Below are positions 55,815 to 64,000 of a stretch of 64,000 bases of DNA, one piece after another. The notes beneath the pieces were generated by a model. That model was given only the letters and a program-made list of their open reading frames with translations. It ran no database searches and had not been told where the DNA came from. The position numbers were made by a program, and so were the translations under genes. Each line of letters begins with the position of its first letter. Position 1 is the stretch's first letter. Source of the DNA: Athripsodes cinereus (taxonomy: Eukaryota; Arthropoda; Insecta; Trichoptera; Leptoceridae); the NCBI GenBank assembly GCA_947579605.1, contig OX388318.1, positions 930,001 to 994,000 of the forward strand, given 5' to 3'.

Positions 55815-56310
55815 TTGTTATATTTAAATTTAATGTATGCAACTGAGACGTGGACATGGTTAAAGAAGGATGAAAGTGGCATAAATGCAGTAGAAATGAT
55901 ATCGTTGAGAAGGATGTGTGGTAAAAGTGTGAGAGATCGTGTGCGTAACAGTGATATACGAAAGGAATGTGGAATGAAAGTTGGTGTAATTACAAGGATG
56001 AATGTAAATAAGTTAAGATGGTTTGGGCACGTGGAAAGAATGTATGAGGATAGAATGACTAAGAAGATATATTTGGCTGAGAGGAATGGTGCTCGGAGAC
56101 GTGGACGTCCGAAAATTAAATGGCAAGATCATTTAAATCAAATCCTACAGGACGGTCATGTGTTGAGCACATTGAACAGGAGAGCACGCATGAGGAATTG
56201 TATGACAGTGACGGAAGCGAAAGATGTATGCATTGATAGAAGGAAGTGGCGCTCGATCCTTTCTGCCTAACCCGCGAGGGAAGCGGCGTGATGGTATGTA
56301 TGTATATCCC
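55815..56310 (+). pseudogene. LINE C-terminal region (+)
   Basis: An open frame of 151 codons reads ATETWTWLKKDESGINAVEM, LRRMCGKSVRDRVRN, LRWFGHVERMYEDRM, then RRRGRPKIKWQDHLN. This is the post-RT region of an RTE/Jockey-like ORF2, with the E(T/S)W, RW.GHV.RM and GRP..(K/R)W motifs. The ending VCIDRRKWRSILSA and a stop are followed by GCGGCGTGATGGTATGTATG as the 3' end. It begins abruptly after an AT-rich stretch, so it is 5' truncated. Confidence 0.65.
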
Positions 56311-59300
56311 GAAAGTGAACTGTGAACGCAAAACAAAATTGAAACAAAATATGTAATGATAAATAAAATGTGCTATTTTTTGCTTTATGATCAAAAGCGT
56401 CGGCGAAACGTTAAGTTAAGAATGACCATTAGATCACAACCTGAAAATAGCTCATCGCATCTAAACTCTGGTCGTGAAAGCTTTCGAAGATTTATATTTT
56501 ATAATCTAATTCAATCGTCCTTTAAAGAATCTCCTGGGAGCACAGAGCAGAAATCATCGTCCATTTATAGCGTTCGCACCAATTGAATCGCCTTCTGAGG
56601 CTCTTAAGTCGTTGCCGTATGAACGATGTATTGTTTTAGTTTTACCCGATTTTATTTCATTTCCATGCTTTTTGGCTATTCGAGTGATTTTTTTGTAGTT
56701 ATTTAAGTAAGTTTTCGTATGTATTCACACATACACCATTTATCCTTCGCAGGGCAAACAGGAATGATGGAGACCTCTATTTTTTTCTCATTCTACACTT
56801 TGTGTCCCAAATATGGCTTACTGGTGTTTTTATTGTCAATAAATTCTTCTTCTTTTCTGGTTGGCTTTTCACCCATTAAGGGTGTTTTCTCCAGGATTTG
56901 TCAATAAATAAAGTTCTTGTACCTCCTTGTTTCGCTGATAAACTCCGAATTTTATGACTCAAATCTGATAAAACGTCACTTTGCCAGTGTTGTCGTTATG
57001 CCAATATAAATATTTTATTGATTTCTGGTGTGTTTCTTGTTTGTTTTAATATCGGTCAATACATTAAACTCTCCTTCACTACAATACAATAAAAATCTTA
57101 TGGAGAGATGAACACGACATTATGTTAATATTGGCTATACTATCTTATAATAAAATATTTGTATTACATTCTATTGCGCGCAGAGTGCTGCTGGATTTCC
57201 GACGGAAATTTTCCGTTAGGCGCGAGGTCTCCATTTTACGTTATCTATATTATGTATGCAGTATCTGTTACTGTAATTATTGTTTTTGTTAGGATCGGTT
57301 GGGATAGTTTGGCTCATTGGAGAACCGGTTCTTGGGCTAACTGTACTTTACCATCTGACTGACTGTACCAGCGTTATGTGTACCTACCCACGTTTCACCA
57401 TATACCTACTTGCTTTCTGTCCAGCAATGTAAACATGCGTGAGGCCGGCTCCAAATAATAAATGCACGTTACAATATTGTTTACGTTACAATCAGCTGTT
57501 AATAAGGAACTCAAATAAACGCCAATTAGGATATCAATTATTGTCGGAATAATAAACCGGCTGTAACTATTTTAATTTATCTAGAGGAACTTGTTTCTTA
57601 TTTTTACTTTATCGGAAAAATCTTGAACGTGACCAGTTAAGACCAATTTTACTCCTGTATCACAAAAATGTGGAACATTATTTTAATATCTTCTATTCCT
57701 TCTACAAGCTTGACATTTCTGACCGGCTACTTGGCCCTTACTTGGCCATATTGAAAATGTTTTTTTGAAAATTAATGAAAACTTAGGAGACATCGTGGTT
57801 TGCCTTTTTTCTATGTCGTGGTTATAAAATAAATGCAGTCTTTCGACTCATAACTTCATTTTCGCGAAATCTTTCAACTGCCTCCTATAACTACAAGTTA
57901 TCGCTCTTTTTCAAAGGAGGCAGTGAGTCTTTCTAAAGGCACATTTCTTGTTCCTACGGTATCTATATCGGCACTAGGAATTTCTAGGAATAATTTTACT
58001 CTTGACAGCATCAAATTATGTCCCGTTTTTTGTTTTGGTTAGGCAGAAAATATTGTACGCCAGATGATGCTAGTTTAATTAATGCATCTATTTGTTACAG
58101 TCGACGGTTTATCTTACAAAAAACGCGTCCATCCTTATGAATCTTATCTAAATATGTAGTTTCCTTATTGCCTTTCATTTAGCAATAGTTATTGTTTTTT
58201 TTCCGGATTCATTATCATTAGTTACGTACCAAATTAAATTATTTAAGTTTTTTTATCTCCTCTCGCCACGTCTGTTTTAGAACAAGCAAAGAAGACTATA
58301 ATCGATTCAAATCCTACCTCTTCTCACATACCACTTATATTTCTTTCAAATACCTGTTGCTCTTCATGCATGGACGTCGATTTTTCTCACTCAATATACA
58401 ATCGTATTGAAGTTAATAGTTGTCCACATATAAATAGGACATTCACATTGCATTGTGTACTCCTTGTCATCGAATATTATTTAATTTTGCTAGATATGTG
58501 GGTATGTATTGTCTGTATTGTTCTGTTGTTTGAACAAATAAATTTAAAAATCGTCCTTTGGAATTTAGGTAATCCACGTGACTATAGGACATCTGCGCTT
58601 TCGGCACTCTTTCTTTTAGCCAAATATACCTTCATCTTCATTCTTCCAGCATACTCAAATCATCTCAATAATTTAATTCGTGGTTCTATGAAAAAGAGAA
58701 TCATTTCCTTTTTTTAATCAAATGATGTTTTTTTTATAAATTTAATGTTTTTCGGATAATTTGTAAATATATTTTTGTTTGTTTTTTTTTATTGATCTTA
58801 CATGCAAATAACCGGTTGGCCTCCATTAACCATTGCACGGGTCACGACCCCGAAACCTCAAAATATACAAATTAGAATTTTGATGTCTGATTCGCAAAAC
58901 TGTGTTTGTTATTTTTAGTCATAACGTGAATCAGTTTATTGCAGCTTGCAGCACAACACAAATCCTTGCGTTTTATTGATGTGAGATTTTGAGCAAATGC
59001 ATGCATTTTTATATTCAAAATTTGCTACTAAATTTTGATCACTTTAGTATTCTCACCTTCCTCAAGCAATTTACATTTCCTTTTTATAATTATTTATTCG
59101 ACTATCAGACTTGTGATGTCTATGACATGGAGGCCTCGTCGCTGACGCACGGTAAGCAGTTTTCGCATTTTACTGGATGTTTCACATCTGCGTGATAGAA
59201 GATTTTGCGATTGGCTAGATTTAAACTAGCCTCAGCCGATTCGTAAGCATTGGAAGTTGGAACACCCATCCTGTTTCCCGCTAAAGCGTGCTCGATTGTG

Positions 59301-59770
59301 CAGATGAAGTGTCCATTGAGTTATACTCTTAATTGTTTGTATCTGGGTTTAGATAAAAAATATCTTTACCCACTTTAGGTGTTTTTTAACTATATTTTTA
59401 TTAATTTCGTAGGTAACCTAATAACATAGGTCATTAATTTCTAATATTTCTACCTTATCGTTTTTTACTGTTTTTTTTTATTTCGTTATTTTCTCTTTCA
59501 TATAAATTTCAAATCCGTTTTCAAACATCCACATTTTAAGTACCTAGGTACTTTGGATCTATAAAAAAAATACTAAAGCATTAATTTTTCCTCGTTTTTT
59601 TGATTGTTTTTCTTTTTACTGTTATTTTATTTTACATTTTAGATTGAATCATTAGATTCCGTTTGACGAGATGAGGATGATGATATGAATGATGAATCTT
59701 AAAATTATACCAAATTTAAGAATGTATTGTATTAAAATTAAGATTTTAATAATTTGTATATCATTTTCAG
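56311..59770. other. Intron sequence without recognised features
   Basis: AT-rich. Open frames at 56719, 57159, 58370 and 58989 have no family signature and I do not consider them genes. The 3' end is the acceptor TCATTTTCAG. Confidence 0.45.
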
Positions 59771-59926
59771 TTGTCTTTCTCAGCCACGTCTGGAGGATGG
59801 GCCGGGGCCCGTTTGGCCGTGCTGCTGGGAGGCATCCTCGCCCTGGACGGTCTGCTCATGTGTCTCTGTGTGGCCATAGCACTGCTTGGAGGAGGACTCA
59901 ACACATTCGCATTCATGTGTGCAGAG
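59771..59926 (+). CDS. AMFR: AMFR/gp78 membrane-domain exon (downstream of two)
   Basis: Internal exon of 156 nt (52 codons, phase 0 at both ends) between ...ATTTTCAG and GTAAAT. It continues directly from the exon at 45709: ...CKDRFEY | LSFSATSGGWAG..., as in animal gp78 proteins, where the same junction reads EY-LSFSPTT. It encodes one or two hydrophobic helices (ARLAVLLGGILALDGLLMCL and the following CVAIALLGG) and ends NTFAFMCAE, the position where the family continues with the next membrane segment. The next exon is not found before 64000. Confidence 0.87.
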
Positions 59927-60036
59927 GTAAATTTTAATATTATAATACAATTAATAAATACTACTCGTACTACTATACCTTCACAGCACAGCATATGTTA
60001 TAAACATGCAGATTTGTCTTCTAACAAAGAACATCA

Positions 60037-60480
60037 ATGCAAAGACTGATGAATAAAGCCTTAAAATATATATTTGGATTACATAGGTTAACAAGAACGG
60101 TTGAATTATATAAAATAACTCAAAAATTTAAACATGATGAACTAATATTCATTGAAAAAGCAAAGCATCTCTTTAAAATTAAAAACAAGTTAATCAAATC
60201 AGAACTAAGACTCTTGACAAACAATGACATACATACTTATAATACAAGACGACTCAACAACTTACGAACGACCATTCCACGTACGAATAGAAAAAGACAC
60301 GGATTCCTTCATTCAGCTATAAAAATCTTCAACAGCCTTCCAACTCGATTACAGAACAGCTCATCCATGAACACATTCATAAGACAAATAAAGAAGTATA
60401 TAAAAACCAGTGATATGTTACAACTAGATTCGCAATGTCATACAAATATTCTCTAAAAATGTGTACCCAGCCGTCGAGGT
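60037..60480 (+). pseudogene. LINE RT C-terminal region (+)
   Basis: An open frame of 139 codons: RLMNKALKYIFGLHRLTRTV, then THNTRR-like HTYNTRRLNNL and RHGFLHSAIKIFNSLPTRLQ, and STF-like MNTFIRQIKKYI. These are the last ~140 residues of a CR1/Jockey-like RT (N(K)AL(K/R)...(G)L, N-TR, A...(W/F)N.LP..L, F...(I/L)K.Y). It lies in the intron 110 bp after the AMFR exon and is interrupted downstream by the hAT MITE. Confidence 0.6.
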
Positions 60481-60854
60481 ACAATTAGTGATGTGAGTAG
60501 AGAAAATTCTCCGGAGAAATTTCTCGAGAACGAGAAATTTCTCTGATTTTTTCCCATGGGGATTCCCCTATTATTTATTGGCGATAATGCGGCGGAATTC
60601 CCCTACAAAATATATGAAAAAATATCCGGTATTGACTAACTTTAATTGTAGCAATATTGGTGATAAATTGTCTCAACATTTGTACATTGTTATTGATTGA
60701 TTGAATAAAGTACTGATTTATTATTATTTTACTGTTAAATAAAAAAAAAAAAAAATTCTCGGTAAATTCTCTACTTCGAGAAATTTACCGAGAAATTTCT
60801 CGGTAAATTTCTCCAAAAAATATTTCTTGAGAATTCCACAACACTAGGTACAAT
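60478..60854. mobile_element. hAT-like MITE with 8-bp TSD
   Basis: The element 60486..60846 (361 bp) is flanked by the perfect 8-bp duplication GGTACAAT (60478..60485 and 60847..60854). Termini TAGTGATGTG and, reversed, TAGTGTTGTG are inverted. Inside are several GAGAAATTTCTC palindromes at both ends and a central LINE-3'-end-like segment (ATATTGGTGATAAATTG ... TTGATTGAATAAAG, then an A-run). No transposase. Confidence 0.8.
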
Positions 60855-61255
60855 ACCTGAGAAATATATATTCATCTCTTTTCTTTTCTATATATTCGTC
60901 TCTATCTACCGGCCTTTGTCGTCTGTTATAATCCCCATTCTCATATTGTCTATCTCTTGTTATCTACAAACAATTTATATGTGTGTTACTTTTTTTCAAA
61001 TTAAAAATTGCGGCACCAAGGACCGCAACGAGATTTTATTGATGGTACATGTTTGAGATTCATATTGCAAATCTAGGTATAACATATCACTGATAAAAAC
61101 CGTATCAGTGTGAATTACAATTGGTATTGAAATAAAGTATCAACAATACAACTTAATTAAATTGCATATCATCATGTACATTTCAATATATTGCTTTATA
61201 ATTATATAACACATCGTATTATTCTGATTAAGTTGGTAAAATAGTCTAGTTATGT
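60855..61255. other. Unassigned intron sequence
   Basis: Nothing recognised. Confidence 0.4.
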
Positions 61256-61510
61256 CGGCCGGTGTGGCGCGGAGGTAACGCTCTTGCCTTTGAGTCACGA
61301 GGTCCCGGGTTCGATTCCCGGCCAGGGCAAAGTGAAGAATGACCTTTTTCAAATTGTCCTGGGTCTGGGTGTTACATGTATATGTGTTTAGTGCATTGTA
61401 TATGTGTGTATCGTCGCGTTAGTACCCATAATACAAGATTCATCTTAGTTTGGGACTAGCTCGATCTGTGTGAATTGTCTATGTATGTTATGTATGTTAT
61501 GTTATGTTAT
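61256..61510 (+). repeat. tRNA-derived SINE, family S1 (+)
   Basis: The head has A-box-like TGGCGCGGAGGT (61264..61275) and a perfect B-box GGTTCGATTCC (61308..61318). The body contains GTCCTGGGTCTGGGTGTTAC and GGGACTAGCTCGATCTGTG. It ends in a (TATGT)n tail near 61485..61510. The acceptor and anticodon stems do not pair well enough for a tRNA gene. Confidence 0.75.
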
Positions 61511-61663
61511 TCCCATGATACCAGTAATCTTTATTTACTGCTTGGGGATAGAAGATAAAAAGTATTGTTATTGTTAAATTTAAGATAATTACATGTAATA
61601 GTTATAGTTAGTTTTATAATATTATTTATTGAATAAATTGAAAATTGAAACGCCAATAAAATA

Positions 61664-61755
61664 TAAGACATTCAGGATGGATGACATGCCTCATCACTGA
61701 ATTGTACATGTTAATTAATGTCTTAAGTGTAAAGTTTTACTTACCCCTTGCTGTA
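61664..61755 (-). repeat. TAG-tailed repeat fragment (minus)
   Basis: AAGACATTCAGGATGGATG, CTCATCACTGAATTG and TGTCTTAAG correspond to the middle of the family reversed. Confidence 0.5.
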
Positions 61756-61904
61756 TATAAGGCGATTGTAATTTGTAACGACCACTAGTCATGGGGTCGT
61801 GGATTCGATTACTGGAGTGAACAGAATGTTTCTAGAGTTGAATTAATTGGAATGATTAAGTATCTGGAGTAGCTTAATAGTCAAAATAGTGTTATTTTTA
61901 TATT

Positions 61905-62405
61905 TTACTAGCTGATCCAGCGGACTTCGTACCGCCAAACAATCAATGAATGATTAATATTTTTAATCTCTTTACAAACTCCTGTAATTGTCCAAGTTTG
62001 TCATCGTATATTTATTTTAAATTTATAAAAATTCTTATCCATGATTTTTTTCAAATTTGAAATTTCAGAACCACAGATGTTTAATTGTATGGATAACGAT
62101 TCTAATTTGAAAATGTATACAAAAATATTCTTATAGTAGGACAATCTATAAAAAAACATCATCGTTGATTTTGTATAATTCCCCATATTGCATAATTTAT
62201 TGAAATTAAAAATGTATGGCGTAAATAATTTACTTCGTAATTTTTCTTCTCCTGAATTTGTAAGATATTTTAATAGCCTATCGGCTATTCGGGGCGGAGA
62301 AGAATCCAACAAATCAGAGATCATTCAAATCGGTACAGCCATTCTTGAGTTATAAATGGTGTAATAACACCACTTTCTTTTATATGTATATGTATATAGA
62401 TTAGT
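61905..62405 (+). mobile_element. Short retroposon-like element, TAGCTGATCCAGCGGACTTCG type
   Basis: Begins ACTAGCTGATCCAGCGGACT, TCGTACCGCC. It ends CGGTACAGCCATTCTTGAG, TTATAA, then a TATGTATATGTATATAG tail. A second copy of the start occurs at the window edge (63985). Similar termini are widespread in arthropod LINE/SINE-type elements, but I cannot assign a clade. No RT is encoded. The minus frame 62324..62001 has no recognisable family. Confidence 0.5.
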
Positions 62406-62809
62406 ACTGGACATTTTTCCAACAATATTTTGGACTAAAATTTCTGTCCTGTTGATAATGGTGTGTACTTATTGTATGCGGTGGTTGTTATCACTTACAA
62501 GTACGCACTTAAATAATTATATAAGCACTAATTTAATTTCCTTATTTGTTCAGTCAGATTATTCTCCTTATCTTGCGATTCTCATGGATTTTGTAATCTT
62601 TGCACTGGGGACCGTCTAAAAACATCTTACTATCGTTGTTGTTTTGTTTATCAATTAATCCATCCACTCATTTTGTTATCAATCTATGAAATTATTGATA
62701 ACGGGGGAAATATCCGCAGTATTCATATTACTAACTTATAAACTCTTATCTTTGTTTTTTTGGCTCATTCCGGGTTCAAAGATAGATTTTTATTGAATTT
62801 GTATTTTAT
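62406..62809. other. Unassigned sequence
   Basis: Nothing recognised. Confidence 0.4.
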
Positions 62810-62950
62810 ATTATAAACCCAAATAAATCCTCACAGGAAGCAATATATGGTTGTGTCGCGAAGGTGCAGTAAGTCGGCGGCGGGTGGAATTGAACCTGAG
62901 ATATCTAGATTGAAAGTTTAAACTTTACCGTCTGGCTACTGACCACTTCG
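62810..62950 (-). repeat. tRNA-derived SINE, family S3 (minus)
   Basis: On the minus strand TAGCCAGACGG (A-box, 62928..62938) and GGTTCAATTCC (B-box, 62887..62896) are spaced as in tRNA genes. The downstream part shares TATAAACCCAAATA with 24050. Confidence 0.6.
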
Positions 62951-63039
62951 TTTGTATACAGAAATTTGCAGTTTTTTTTTTTTTGATTAATTTTATAAGA
63001 GTAGCAAAATTTGCAGAGTAAAAAATTGCATATTACAGT

Positions 63040-63350
63040 ATTGTCTTTGTTCATGTTGATATTTTCAACATAACATACAATATCTTTATCACTATGATAG
63101 ACTCTCCTTTGATTTTGTTAAAAAAAAAACTTTTTTGTACAATTTCACTTGGTACAAAGGGCAGGCAATTTCTAACAGCCAACCAGTTGTTTCTTTTCAA
63201 TGATGTCCATTTTGTGTTTTTTACCCTCTCTTTTGTTTTTTTTTTAAATTCTGAGATCAGCTTTGCCAAAAGCTGTTATGTTCTCAGTGGTCCATTTAAG
63301 TTTTACAATATTTACAATATGATCAAACAGTCAAATACAGAATAATATGT
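63040..63350 (+). repeat. LINE 3' end (+)
   Basis: ATTTTCAACATAACATACAAT and GATAGACTCTCCTTTGA, then GCCAAAAGCTGTTATG and TCTCAGTG, match 22190..22375. Only the last coding residues and the 3' UTR are present. Confidence 0.55.
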
Positions 63351-63454
63351 TAACAAAATATATTGTAAACCTGGTAAACATGGTTCTCAAATCAAGATGT
63401 GTAATTGGTTTTGCCATCTGCGCGCATTGTGCCTAAATCCAGTAAAACTATTAA

Positions 63455-63610
63455 AAAATAAATAAAACAAGCGTTTTATTCTACTATTGATTTATTCGAT
63501 GAGAGAGACATATTCGTCTTATAAGGACATTGTCAATAAATCAATAGTAGAATAAAACGCTTGTTTTATTTATTTCGATATGGAATTCTACTACCTAATC
63601 ACCAACACAG
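63455..63610 (+). mobile_element. Penelope-like family A copy
   Basis: Arms ACAAGCGTTTTATTCTACTA and its reverse complement flank a shortened centre (GAGAGAGACATATTCGTC, TTATAAGGACATTGTCAA). The tail ATTTCGATATGGAATTCTAC is present, but its final CACAGTGAATA is altered. A target duplication is not evident. Confidence 0.6.
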
Positions 63611-63984
63611 GTTTTATTTTCTCAAAATGATGGTAGTGTAAATTGTCCTTTCATTATAATATTAACAGTAAATACAGTTAATTATACGGTAAACACAGTG
63701 AGAGCGTTGCCCTGAGGAAATGCAATAATGTCATTTACACCAAAACTCTACCTCCGTCTGTTGTGTTCTTCCATGTGGTAAACGAGGCATATACATACAT
63801 GCGTATATGATTCATATTTGAAAAGGAGTGCTTTACCTTTGAATAAATTAAGAACAAGTTGAATATCTCACCTGACTCAAGAGTGTTTCCCTGTAGGTAG
63901 TTGCATCATAATATTAATGTTTTGTGTGAAAACCAGATTATCTGCAACATAAAAAAGTCAAGATTTTCTTGCAAATATTCATAA
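63611..63984. other. Unassigned sequence
   Basis: Nothing recognised. Confidence 0.4.
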
Positions 63985-64000
63985 CTAGCTGACCCAGCGA
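63985..64000 (+). mobile_element. Start of TAGCTGACCCAGCGA-type element, cut by window end
   Basis: AACTAGCTGACCCAGCGA equals the start of the element at 61905 with two differences. Confidence 0.4.

Larger units (their letters stand above)
45967..59770 (+). other. AMFR intron (13.8 kb) between the two exons
   Basis: Opens with GTAAGT and closes with ATCATTTTCAG. Phase 0. About half of it is one BEL/Pao insertion. The rest contains Penelope-like and LINE fragments listed separately. Confidence 0.8.

Noticed and set aside
58370..58717. Hydrophobic 115-codon frame in the AMFR intron
   Set aside because: AT-rich sequence readily gives hydrophobic frames. No family motif, no splice signals and no repeat partner in the window.
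61256..61330. Possible tRNA gene (good B-box, A-box-like motif)
   Set aside because: Acceptor and anticodon stems do not pair, and the sequence continues into a repeat body with a (TATGT)n tail. It is a SINE head. The same reasoning applies to 3408..3453, 10310, 24127, 36826, 37215 and 62887.
62001..62324. 107-codon minus frame (MISDLLDSS...)
   Set aside because: It lies inside the TAGCTGATCCAGCGG-type element and has no recognisable domain. Possibly coding in a longer relative, but unsupported here.

Overview
The window looks like AT-rich intronic and intergenic DNA from an arthropod, most likely an insect. The evidence is the spliced, compact exons of a conserved animal gene, and a dense insect-style mix of BEL/Pao, Penelope-like, Tc1, pogo, hAT and TTAA-specific elements, many LINE 3' ends and tRNA-derived SINEs. 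A hemipteran is possible, but I cannot fix the order from sequence alone. There are no prokaryotic features: no operons, CRISPR arrays or ribosome binding sites.

The only host gene I can support is on the + strand. Two exons, 45709..45966 and 59771..59926, encode consecutive parts of the membrane domain of an AMFR/gp78-type ER E3 ubiquitin ligase. They are joined in phase 0 across a 13.8 kb intron with GT-AG borders. The start codon, RING and CUE domains are not in view, so the gene probably runs past at least one end of the window.

Region by region. 1-18 kb holds scattered LINE 3' fragments, TAG-tailed short repeats, foldback/MITE elements, a hAT relic, the first of two 724-bp TTAA elements and a Penelope-like hairpin insertion. 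18-28 kb has a Tc1 element that lost its catalytic half and then took a Penelope-like insertion, the second TTAA element, a convincing type-I hammerhead ribozyme (25516..25577, minus), and a 42-bp minisatellite. 28-29.7 kb is a rearranged Penelope-like element with RT and GIY-YIG pieces and a 13-bp target duplication. 30-42 kb is MITEs, LINE and SINE fragments and a palindromic Penelope-like copy. 42-44.2 kb is a complete-ended pogo element. 45.7-52.9 kb has the AMFR exon, then a young, intact BEL/Pao retrotransposon inserted antisense only 20 nt into the following intron, then another Penelope-like copy. 53-64 kb is intron with more LINE fragments, the next AMFR exon, a hAT MITE and SINEs.

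The most notable theme is the Penelope-like elements. At least two families (A and B) are present as inverted, severely 5'-truncated insertions with precise 12-13 bp target duplications, some under 250 bp. They carry hammerhead-ribozyme-like motifs. One motif has a canonical core. Those of families A and B share a deviation in which the core C3-G8 pair appears as U3-A8, and stem II covaries between two family B copies.
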